Below, one piece after another: positions 33,801-44,400 of a stretch of 64,000 nucleotides of DNA. The number at the start of each line of letters is the position of its first letter. Position 1 is the first letter of the stretch. Origin of the DNA: Edolisoma coerulescens. Lineage: Eukaryota > Chordata > Aves > Passeriformes > Campephagidae. A model generated the notes under the pieces. It made no database searches, was not told the origin of the DNA, and saw nothing but the letters and a program-made list of their open reading frames with translations. Location of the stretch: positions 1,060,295 through 1,124,294 of the forward strand of contig VWZW01007201.1 of assembly GCA_013397115.1 (NCBI GenBank), read 5' to 3'. Both the position numbers and the translations under genes were made by a program.

Positions 33801-34421
33801 GAAGGTAAACTCCCCACAGCTTGTAGACAAAGTTCTTTTATCATGGGGGATTACTAGGCTGCAACTGGATGGACGTCAGATTTAAAAGAAGCCCAAACTA
33901 ATTGATTTTAAGAGGCCAGAGGCGTTTAATGAAGTGAGGACAGGGTGAGATGAGAGAGGGGCTAGTCAGGCGTTGGATAACCGGGTGCACGGGTTGTTAT
34001 CACTCACTGGCTTCTGGATTTGGCCCGGACCCTACTCTGAAGGAGAAGGGATCAGAGGTAGAAATCCAACACCAAAAGTGAGTTACCAGAGTCAGTCTGA
34101 CCTCAGGCACCAGGGGCGCCTCTCTGAGCACACTGAACACGTGTACGGGCGTCAGTCCTGAGGGAAAATACACATTTTCCCATCAGCACTCTCCTATTTA
34201 AGTGAGATCACACCTGGCTGACGCTCCTGACCCAATAAAATCAAAACCTAAGGTTAAAACAACTTCACGTCGAGCTTTATTGTTTTGGTCTTTTCCTTTT
34301 ACTCCATCCTCCAGTTCTCCCTTCCAAGGGCATACTGAGTTCCTCTTCCTCCGGAGTCACTCTCTCAGCCAAGCCAAGCCCCGGCCCAACACGGGGGCAC
34401 AGAGCGCCCTTATCCCCACCG
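30855..34421. other. Probable 5' intron of TIMM9 up to the assembly gap
   Basis: Contains the CR1 copy at 32219. No coding exon seen. A TIMM9 non-coding first exon may lie at the right end or inside the gap. Confidence 0.6.
32219..32526 (-). mobile_element. CR1 LINE, upstream of TIMM9 coding exon 1
   Basis: From TCAGACTGGTTTGGGACGG to CTCTCCAGCCCATCTCCTC. In the probable 5' intron of TIMM9, in sense with that gene. Confidence 0.92.
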
Positions 34422-34927
34422 NNNNNNNNNNNNNNNNNNNNNNNNNNNNNNNNNNNNNNNNNNNNNNNNNNNNNNNNNNNNNNNNNNNNNNNNNNNNNNN
34501 NNNNNNNNNNNNNNNNNNNNNNNNNNNNNNNNNNNNNNNNNNNNNNNNNNNNNNNNNNNNNNNNNNNNNNNNNNNNNNNNNNNNNNNNNNNNNNNNNNNN
34601 NNNNNNNNNNNNNNNNNNNNNNNNNNNNNNNNNNNNNNNNNNNNNNNNNNNNNNNNNNNNNNNNNNNNNNNNNNNNNNNNNNNNNNNNNNNNNNNNNNNN
34701 NNNNNNNNNNNNNNNNNNNNNNNNNNNNNNNNNNNNNNNNNNNNNNNNNNNNNNNNNNNNNNNNNNNNNNNNNNNNNNNNNNNNNNNNNNNNNNNNNNNN
34801 NNNNNNNNNNNNNNNNNNNNNNNNNNNNNNNNNNNNNNNNNNNNNNNNNNNNNNNNNNNNNNNNNNNNNNNNNNNNNNNNNNNNNNNNNNNNNNNNNNNN
34901 NNNNNNNNNNNNNNNNNNNNNNNNNNN
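34422..34927. other. Assembly gap, 506 N
   Basis: Unresolved bases on the left flank of the CpG-rich promoter, a common place for sequencing dropout in bird genomes. The gap size may be an estimate. It probably hides the TIMM9 first exon and part of the promoter. Confidence 0.99.
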
Positions 34928-34981
34928 CGGGCCAGCGAATCGGCCGCGCGCGGACCCGCCGCCCCATTTACCCTCGCGGGG

Positions 34982-35044
34982 CGCGCGTTTCCCGCCGGAC
35001 GCTGTTGAGGGGAGGACGCGCGTTTCCCGCCGGACGCCGCTGAG
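34982..35044. repeat. Two-copy 35-bp tandem repeat carrying E2F motifs
   Basis: The unit CGCGCGTTTCCCGCCGGACG occurs at 34982 and again at 35017, followed in both copies by a similar GC..TGAGG tail. Each copy holds TTTCCCGC (34988-34995 and 35023-35030), which matches the E2F consensus TTTSSCGC. Confidence 0.85.
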
Positions 35045-35058
35045 GGCACGCCGTGGCC

Positions 35059-35262
35059 ATGGCACCGCGCGCTTCCGGTGGCGGCGGCGGCGGGAGCGGC
35101 CGGGGCGGCCGGGTTGGGACAGCGGGATCGGGGCTGGGACAGCAGGAGCGGGGCAGGGACAGCAGGAGCGGGGCTCTCTTAGGGACAGCAGCCGCGCCCC
35201 GCAGCCGTGAGGCTGCTGTGCAGCCACCACAGCGCCCGGCCCTCACGGACGCCCCTTTGTGA
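35059..35262 (+). other. Possible upstream ORF before KIAA0586
   Basis: ATG in a strong context (GTGGCCATGG) opens 67 codons rich in Gly, Arg and Ala, ending at TGA 35260-35262, 35 bases before the KIAA0586 ATG. It would be a uORF if transcription starts upstream of 35059. It overlaps the 20-bp tandem repeat, so its protein is unlikely to be conserved. Confidence 0.3.
35115..35174. repeat. Three-copy 20-bp tandem repeat
   Basis: Units TGGGACAGCGGGATCGGGGC, TGGGACAGCAGGAGCGGGGC and AGGGACAGCAGGAGCGGGGC follow head to tail, with a fourth partial copy (AGGGACAGCAG) at 35181. Located just upstream of the KIAA0586 start codon inside the CpG-rich region. Confidence 0.9.
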
Positions 35263-35296
35263 AGGCGCCGCAGGCCGAAGCCCTCAGTCGTCCCCC

Positions 35297-35417
35297 ATGG
35301 AAGCGGAGAGCAGCTGCAGCCAGGACTCCCTGACGGCGGCCGATGTGCTGATCCGCTCCACAGGGCTCCGCAGGGAGAAGCGCGGCAGGACAGCGACGGT
35401 CGCTGTCCAGAAGCTCC
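35297..35417 (+). CDS. KIAA0586: KIAA0586 coding exon 1
   Basis: Encodes MEAESSCSQDSLTAADVLIR then STGLRREKRGRTATVAVQKL and one base. Donor gtgagg at 35418. VQKLR aligns with KRLRE near the human start, so the avian protein begins about 35 residues earlier. The ORF runs on to 35632 but joins the next exon correctly only from this donor. Confidence 0.85.
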
Positions 35418-38400
35418 GTGAGGGGCTCTCGCCCTGCCCGGGGGCTTTGGCCGCAGACGGAGCTCCCCGCGCTGCCCCGGCCGCGGCGTCAGCCCGGGCT
35501 CCGTGCGGGGCAGGGACCGCCCGCGTCTCCCCCGGCGCCGCTGCAGGTGCGTCAGGGAGCGCCGGGCTCAGCTCGGGCTCGTGCTGGAAGCGCTGGGAGG
35601 TGATTTCAGCCATGGAGGAGTTGTGTAGTTAAGGAGTCTTTGTATTTTCCTACTACAGTTGTCAGCACACTTTGTTCTCCCGAACTGTTTTGCACGTGAA
35701 AGCGAGTTGTGCGGGCTGTGAGGCCCTGGCACAGGCTGCCCAGAGAAGCTGTGGTTGCCCCATCCCTGGAAATGTCCAAGGCCTTGAGGAGGGGCTTGGA
35801 GCAACCTGGGATAGTGGAAGGTGTCCCTCTCCATGGGGGCAGGGATGCTTAATCCCTGTTAAACATCCCTGTTTAAAGGATGTTTAATAACGTTCTGTTT
35901 TTCAGAGTTTTCCCCATGCTGTAACTCAAGTTTCTCATTCAGGCTCACAGAATTCATTGATGTTCAATCTCTGTGGTCATTTGTGTTACCAGGGTCATGA
36001 TGTTTAGGCATTCAAAGATAAGGGAAATGTGGAGCTGTACAGAAAATGCACCACACATGATTATGACCACTGTAAAACTGCTTTTATTTTAGGAGTCCTA
36101 AGCACCAAGGGATATCCAGAATGTCTGCTTCCAGTTGAAACTTCAGAGCCCATGTTTTTATCCCAAATGGTAAGAAAAGTTACTGTTGCTTCCTTCAGTC
36201 CTGAGCTAAGAGAACACTGTTTTCCTCAAAAAGCTGTAGCTCCTCTAAAAGCAGCACAAGATCTTGGCTCAGCCTCTGCACCACGACTGTGCAGCTGCTT
36301 TTCCTCTTTGGGTTGCTGCTAATGTGGTATTATTGCTGATGTGTTTGGAGGGACTTTATTTAGCAGTTCTTAATTCTCTGTGTGGGAGCAATCCTGAATT
36401 GTCTGCGATTAGCACCTTGGCTGATCTTAAACAGGTGTAGTTTCACTACCACTTCTTTGGCCACAAATGAGGAGAATAAACTTATTCAGCACCTAGAATA
36501 AATACTTTCAATTTGAATTGTGTTTCTAGAGTTTTAGCCCCTAAAATGCCATGTGAGTTCTTGACAGCAATGTCCAGATGATTCTGTGGTAGAGATCATG
36601 GCATGTTTTATGCCAAGACCTTTGTGTTACTGTGTTCAAATGATTCCATTTGTGTGCTCAGCAGTTCTATCTGCCTCTAAATTTTGCCCACTGTTGGCAG
36701 AGGCTTTGATCTCTGCTTTTTCTGCTCTTGTTCTGAAGGATTATCCTGGAGAAGCTGCAGCACAAGATGATCCTTCACTGCTGCTGGAAGGTAGCAGAGG
36801 ACCTGAAGGTAAAACACATCAATCTACTGCTGCAGCCCCCTTTTTTTTTTTTGTAAGAATACTGATTAATTAAATGAAAAGGGAGCTTTTAGGTATTTTT
36901 CTTCATTAGAGAAACTTCTGAGTGAAAATATTCAAAGGTTGCTTTGATAAAACAATGGTAATGGTAACAAACATTCTTAAATTTTGCAAATTTTACTTCA
37001 TTCTTGCTGGCATTACACTCTTGTGATTAACAGGGTGGGACTTCTGCCAGTGTACCAGAGTGCTGAGATTCCTTTTCTTAACCAAACTGTTCATGTCTCT
37101 GAATAGACAGTTTGGGGAAGGGGCTTCTTTTGATGCATTTTCCTCTCGTGAATAATTGTACTACAAAGGCATATTTTTCTTCAAGCAGCCTGTACCAAAA
37201 AAAGTGTATTTCTAATCCTTAAGAGTCCTAAGAAATCATGATGTCAGTGTCTTTTCCTTTAATTTCTGAATATGGCAATTCCAGTCAGATTTAAGGAAGT
37301 GAAGGCTTCTTAAAGAGAACACACTTCTGCAGGTTTCTTGGATATCTGGGGCTGTGTAGAGGAGAAAAAACACATCAATACCCTAGTTAAGACCAAAAAT
37401 CAATACTTTATTTTCCTCTCTTACATTCTCAGGCAGCAGCTACCTGACTTAGCAGCATTTGCTTCCTCTGCCCAGCAAGGAGTGGGTGAGGCAGAGCCTG
37501 CAATCCTTTTAGCATAAAGCAAAGCTATTAAGATAATTTGTTTTAATTTATGATGACTTCAGGGAAGTATTCATATCACAGGTGTTGAATTTTTTAGTTT
37601 TCAATTATTTTCAAGTCAGACTTGGCAGCATTTTACTGACTTGGTTGTTTGAGCTGGAATTACCATTGAGACTTTACTCACCATTATTGGACTTCATTGA
37701 TACCAGCATTCAATGCTAGAAAAATTGTGTTAAATGAAGCCTGCTCTTACTCTTTTCATTATTTAAGTTTTCTACTTACTGAAGGGAAACAATTTGTTGT
37801 TGCAATAGATGATGTGGTTCCTGCAGGCAACAGATGCTCCACAGCAAAATTAAATGTATTGAAATAACACTTTGTCTCTACCTGTGAAACAGACATTTTG
37901 TGTCAATTATCTCAACAAAGTATGTTTGTCCTTCCCCACAGATGATGTTTTTATTTCTCAATATGCTACTGGCCAGAAAGAGGCTCTGAGAGCAATATTA
38001 ATGCAAAAGTAAGTGTGAATTGTTCTTAGTGTCTGAGCTGCTCTGTTTCTGTACAACTACACCAGTTTTTGCCAAAATGCATAGCTGGTAAGGAAGAAGT
38101 GGTATTTTACTGTTCTCTGTTAATATTCCTTTTCTGTGTGTGAAAGTGTTTTCAGTTGATTTTATTCCCTGGAGCATCTTGTATCAAAACTTCAAGGAGA
38201 AATGCTTATACAATGATATCAATGCTGTGTGTGGGAAATCATTTGCTCAGAGGGGATATGGAGAAAATGCTGTTTACAAGCACTTGTTTATTTTTCTAGA
38301 ACTCAAAACACTCCTGTTCATAAGGAGGTGAAGGTGCAGCTCTTGGGAAATGCCTCCACAGAAAAAAGGGAAGGTGTTGGTGGTGACACCAGGTCAGCAC

Positions 38401-41400
38401 CCAGGGAAGTTGACTCTGCAACAACCATTGCAGCAGCCACTGCTGCTGCCATTGCTACGACAGCTCCACTTCTCAAGGTGAGTGAGTAGCTCATGCTAAG
38501 AGCAGTTCTTTGTCCTCTCAAAATAGTAAATGTTCCAAACAAGCCTGAAATTGTTGGTGGTAGAGCTCCAGAGAGCCTGAATGTGTCTGCTCACTGCTTT
38601 GCGTGTTTGTCATCTCACACTCACTGACCAGTATACCAGAGGGAACTAATTTGGATTTAACTAAATGGGCAAAAGACAGAGAACATTTGATTTATCTACT
38701 CGAATTTCATAATATTGATAAACTGCCAAACTTCAGGGCTAAATAGAATTTTGTTTCTCTTGGGATGCAAATCCAGGATTCTGTGAAGGGTGTTCTGTTC
38801 TTTTCATGCTCACACATCTGCAATAATGTGTAGGTTTTTTTCCTTCCCCTTTTTTTTATCCTTTCTTGCAGGTCCAAAACGATTTGGAAGCAAAAGTCAG
38901 CTCAGTTTCAGAACTACTTCAGAAACTGCAGGAGACAGACAGGCAGCTGCAGCGGGTGTCTGAACAGCAAACAAGTGTGAAGGCTCAGCATGAGGAGCCC
39001 CACTGCCACCAGAGAGTCAGCGAGCTTGAGAAACAAATGAATGCTTTCATGGTGCAACGGATTCAGCACTTGGAAAAGCTCCAGGAGCAGCAAATGAATA
39101 TTCAGGTATCTTAAGTCACAATGCAGAAACTTCAGGTTAATACTTTCTTCTGTATCTCACTGTTAATGTTATAATAATTTGGATTATTTCTTACTGTTAG
39201 AAAGAAAGATCCAGTGAAAGTGGATCAAAGAAACTGAAAGCACTCACAACAAGAAAGACACTGAAGGGCTGGAACAGGTCCAGAGAAGGGAATGGAGCTG
39301 GGGTAGGGTCTGGAGCACCAGGAGTGGCTGAGGGAGCTGGGAAAGGGGCTCAGCCTGGAGAAAAGGAGGCTCAGGGGGGACCTTGTGGCTCTGCACAACT
39401 CCCTGACAGGAGGGGGCAGCCAGGGGGGAGTCGGGCTCTGCTCCCAGGGAACAGGGACAGGACAAGGGGAAACGGCCACAAGTTGCACCAGGGTAGATTT
39501 TGGTTGGATATTAGGGAAAATTTCTTCACCAAAGCATGGTCAGACATTGGAACATGCACAGGGCAGTGGAGGAGTCACCATCCCTGGAAGTGTGCAGAAA
39601 AGCTGGATGTGGCACTGGAGGACTTGGTTTGGTGGGGATCATGGTGGTGGTGCTGGGAGAAGAGTTGGACTTGGTAATCTTAAAGGTCTTTTCCAACCTT
39701 AACAATTCTGTGATTCAATGACCAGAAATACTCTGTCATTTTGTCTCCTAGTCCCATCTCATCAGCTCTGCAGTGAACTCACGTGGCCTGCAGCAGGGTC
39801 CTGTGCCTGCCTCTGGGCCCCTGACAAGACACTCTGAGAAGCCAGAGCAGAGATCACTCACTAATGAAGCACCTTTGTCTCACAGGGGTCTATTCCCTAC
39901 CAGTGCTGCACCTGCCCAAGGTGGAGACAAATTCTTTCTGTCTTATTTTCACCGTTAGTTTTGCATTAATTTTGTGTCCATTAGTATTGGATTGTGCATC
40001 ACATCAGTAATGAGTAGGAAACATTTCTTCTGTGTAATTGGTTTTATTGCCCAATGCTCTTTATAATTTAGGGGACATTCTGAAGATGTTCCAGTATCTT
40101 CTGGTTTAGATTAAAGTGAGACTTTTGATTTACTAAGTTTGCACCAGGAGGGGCCTGGACTTAAAATAATCTTATTGACACATAATCTGTGTGGAAGCCT
40201 GTAATGAGCTACAGTTGGGTTTGGGGGATTTTTTTTATCCCTTTATGATAGCAGTCAGAAGTATGAAATTTTCTTCCTGTTTACTTTTTGAATTAGTGCA
40301 GTAATGTTTGGCATTTTTGTGAAGAATTTATGGAGCTGCCATGGGGTTTTTTCTAGATTTTTTTTTTTTTCTAGAGTCTACAAGGGCAGGGAGTGATAGG
40401 ACAATGGCTCCAAACTGAAGTAATGTAGGTTTGGATTAGATGCCAGTAAGAAATTCTTGTGAGGGTGGTGAAGCCCTGGCACAGGTTGCCCACAGAAGCT
40501 GTGGCTGCCCCATCCCTGGCAGTGTTCCAGGCCAGGCTGGATGGGGCTTGGAGCAGCCTGGGATAGTGGAAGGTGTCCCTGCCCATGGCTGGAGGTTGGA
40601 ACTGGATGATCTTTAAAGTCCCTTCCAACCCAAACCACTTTATGATTTCATTTCCTATGAAGAAAATTGTTAACCTTTAGATAACTTTAATTTTTTTAGC
40701 ATTCTCTGAAGCATATTCAAGCCATTTTCCAAGTCATGGGATTTATACACAAAAATCTCCCCTAAAGACACCAGTTCCTCGGAGATATGCTCCAGAACCT
40801 GTACCCAAAAATGGGAAAATCTCAGAGAAAGAAAACTCTGTAATGGAAAAGGAAAATATTCGCAAACCTACAAGAGAAGGTATTGTAAGACACTTCTGTC
40901 CTCCACTGGCCTAAGCAAATATGGCCTGGGGGTTACTTTGTGTAGTCCTCACCTTTTCTGACCTGTTGGGTTGCTGGCACTTAAATGCATACATTCAGAA
41001 CATTTGGAATCTACATTTGGGAAGGGTTAGTTTTGTGTATAAGTCACTTACTCATACGTAACTAAAGACTTGAAGACAGTGATGATTTAATCTATAGAGT
41101 TTCAGCATGATTGCTCACTGAAATATTTTTTCATTGTCAGGTTTCAGGAAGATTAGACAGAATAATGTAAAACTTGGGAGCTACTCAGTAACTTTGCCAT
41201 TATCATTGGTTAAATTGAATTTTTTTAAATTTTATTTTTTCATGGGTCCACAAGGTCTCTGGGTTATTGTAATGAAAAAAGCAGATGTAAAGCAAATGTG
41301 GAGTAATTTACTGCTTTTCATCAGGTTCTGGCTCTGTTACAAAACTATCAGGTATTCCTGTTGTTCAGTGGGTCCAGGAATAAAGGAAATAAGATAAAAG

Positions 41401-44400
41401 AAGAAGCATTCTGTCCATAATGTCACAGATTTGTTCTCAGTGACTCAGTTCATTGCCATCCCAGTTCCAACTAGCTTTGCTAACTCAAAGCAATCTTAGA
41501 AAGATCAGTGTGAGTGGTTTTAAGTGACTTTCCTTATCGGAAATAGATCTCTGTTTTTAAATTTAAAAAATACTTTACTCTCCTTGGTGAGTATTTTATA
41601 ATGGTGAAATATCTGGAAAGGAAAAGAAAGTACTAAATATAACTTAACTAACTGAACTAACTTAACTTTCTTTTTTTCTGCTTCATTTCACTTCATTTTG
41701 AATTCTCAAGAAATACCACTGAAGCAAATAGAATATTCCAAGAAGACAGCAATGAGCAGCAAAGAAAGGAGCTGGCCTTCTGAGAGAGACAGGTGAATAA
41801 ACACAACAATCCAAGACTGAGGAAGAGTTTCTGTGTGTTTTAATGAACTGGAGAGAGGGGTGTTATATACACTGATGGTGTAACAGAGTCACTGGTGTGG
41901 TCCTTGAGCCTGGCACAGCTGTGCTGGGTATTTCTGTGCTACTTTTGCATTACTTTTGATAGGACCTGAGGGAACAGCTGGAGCTGTGCCAGGGAGGTTT
42001 GGGTTGGATATCAGGAAAAGGTTCTTCCCCCACAGGGTGGTGGGGTACTGAACAGGCTCCCCAGGGAATGGGCACAGCCCCAGAGCTTGACAGAACTCAG
42101 AGAGTTTGGACAATGCTCCCAGGCACAGGGTGGGATTGTTGGGGTGTCTGTGCAGGGCCAGGAGTTGGACTCTGACCCTTGTGGATCCCTTCCAGCCCAG
42201 GATATTCCATGATTCTGTGGTTTCTGTTGAACTGCAGGCAGATGAAGGCTTGTTGCTAAGGTTAACTCGTAACACCTTTCTCAGAGGTCAGTGGGTTGCA
42301 CTTGGAGTGTTTTTCAGGAGCAGCATCCACCTAACAATTCCTGAGCTTTAGAATGGGTGAAAAAATGTTCTCAGTCATGCAGTCCGAAGCAAATATTCCC
42401 CGGGCAGTAATGTAATGTTATCATTTCACTAATGCAGTGAGAATACTGATACATACGTGCTGTCTGATTTATAACAGCGTGCACAAAAATGTTAATTGCT
42501 TCAAATGGAAAGGTATCCAGAGTTTAAATTTTGCTTATTAGATGTAGTTTCACTGTTGAAAATACAAGGACACAGCTCAGGGTGTTAGGTGGTAAGCAGA
42601 GAAAACCCAATAACCTCTTTGTAACTTCAGATGCCAAAGCAAGTTCCACTTTAGCTAAAGGTTTGGTACTTGCACTGTAAATTCCTGCTTGGTTTCACAG
42701 TTGAGTACTTTCTTGGGCCACCTGAGCAGCCACAAGAGGTGTAACCAGGAGTGTTTCTCCCCTCAGGCACAATGCTTTGCCTGCAGACTCAGTCCCTTCT
42801 TTTGAAAGCTACAATTCAATTGAGAAAACAGTGCAAAAAGCAGATGATTTACTTCAAGATCTTGGCAAGTTGAGAAGAGAAATGCACAACATTCTGCAGG
42901 TAAAGTCAGTGTAATCAGAATGAGCAGGGGTTTGAATAAGGGGAATAAAAATTGTGGGGAAGAACAGAGGTCTTGTATCAGTACAAGTGTTGCTCTTGCT
43001 TCTACACCTGTAAAAACATCCACCTTTGTTTACAATTGCTGGAAATATTGGAGTCTCTGTGTGTGGAAGAGCTTTGAGCTTGTGTAATGCTTTGAGTGGG
43101 CAATGGACTCTGACTGTCATTGTCCCAGACACAAAACAGGTGAGAGAGAGGGAAAGACAGAAAGAAAGAAGTTTATTTGTTTTAAAGTTTGGGATATTTT
43201 CAGTGCCTGCTCTCTGCCGAGCTACAGACCTGATGTAACTTTCTCATTTGGGAAAGAACAATGTTCCATTTATCTCCACTCAGCTTTAGGGATGACTTAA
43301 GCATTTCCTTTCTCACTTTGCCACTTCTTTTTTTATTGAGTGCTGTTTCCAAGGAATTGCCTGGCATAGAATCCTTGTGCTGTTTCTTGTGCTAATGATT
43401 TTGTACCTTTGGGGGTACAAGATCTGCTTCTGTGCTGGCAACATGGAGCTTTTGACAACTGAGGCTTTTATCTCTTCACCTGGTTCCGTTCCTGGTTCCA
43501 CCTGCCTGCTGTGGTACTCTCTGTCCTTGAAAATAAACACAGTGAGAAAGAAGAAAAAACTTGAAAATTCACCTCTGAAATGTAATAGTTTTGATTCTGC
43601 TGGTTCATTTCTGTGGTTGAAGGTTTCAGCTTGCATGTTTCCCTAAAAAATACTTTATATTACCTGTCTATATTGCTATATCTTTAGAAAATGCAGCTTC
43701 ATCTGTCATTTCTTAGGGCATAGATGATGCATTTTTTATAGATTTTGTAACACTTTGTGGATTTTACATTTAACTGTCCTTGCTAGGAATGGAACAGGTG
43801 CCATGTGCCCCACTGAGGTTGCAAATATTTTCTTACCACTATTGCAAAAAACTTAAACAAGTAACATATCTCAGCACAGGCAACAGAACAGGATGAGATG
43901 GGAGAAGGAATGGCAGGGGAGAAAGACACAGTTACAAAAATGATTTGAGATCTCTCTTATGAAAAAGGTCAATAGAAAGAGATGTGATGACTTAGCAAAT
44001 GGAGAGCTGAATCAATTAGACACTTAGCTATTGGCTCCTCATCACTGAGAGATTTTTAGAGTGAGATAATGATAAATTTTTGGATAAATGATAAACCAGC
44101 TCTGTCATAAGGTAAAAGTTTGAATTAGCTGAGGACAGAAGGTGGTGCTGTAACCCAGCAGAAGGGAGCAGTGAGGTTTTGTAGATCCCAAGGAATTCAT
44201 TGTGGCCAATGTCTCCTTTGAATTTTACCTTAAAGTTTCAACAGCTCTTCTTCTATCTTTTTAGGAAGCAAGTTCATGGAAATCTGACATGAATGATATT
44301 ATTAAGGTATATCTTGCAATTTTTATGTGTGCTTCTTTTGTGGGTTTTTGGGCTTTTTTAAAATACTCGAATGCTGAAGCAGTTTTGCATGTGTTTGCAG

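Larger units (their letters stand above)
34928..35600. promoter_or_regulatory. CpG-rich region, probable shared TIMM9/KIAA0586 promoter
   Basis: A sharp rise in G+C and CpG (many CGCG, GGGGCGG at 35102-35108) against the A/T-rich surroundings. It sits between two head-to-head genes and contains the KIAA0586 start codon. Two TTTCCCGC E2F-type motifs and one CTTCCGG ETS-type motif (35072-35078) are present, with no TATA box. The left half is missing in the N gap, so transcription starts cannot be placed. Confidence 0.75.

Noticed and set aside
34202..35230. Long ORFs on both strands (up to about 317 codons) across 34.2-35.2 kb
   Set aside because: They consist mostly of unknown residues from the N gap; the open frame is an artefact.
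35418..35632. Extension of KIAA0586 exon 1 to the stop at 35632
   Set aside because: Open frame continues, but the gtgagg donor at 35418 joins in phase to exon 2; the GC-rich extension has no counterpart in TALPID3.
39324..39721. Overlapping ORFs around 39.3-39.7 kb
   Set aside because: They translate a CR1 3' region, which is non-coding in this element.
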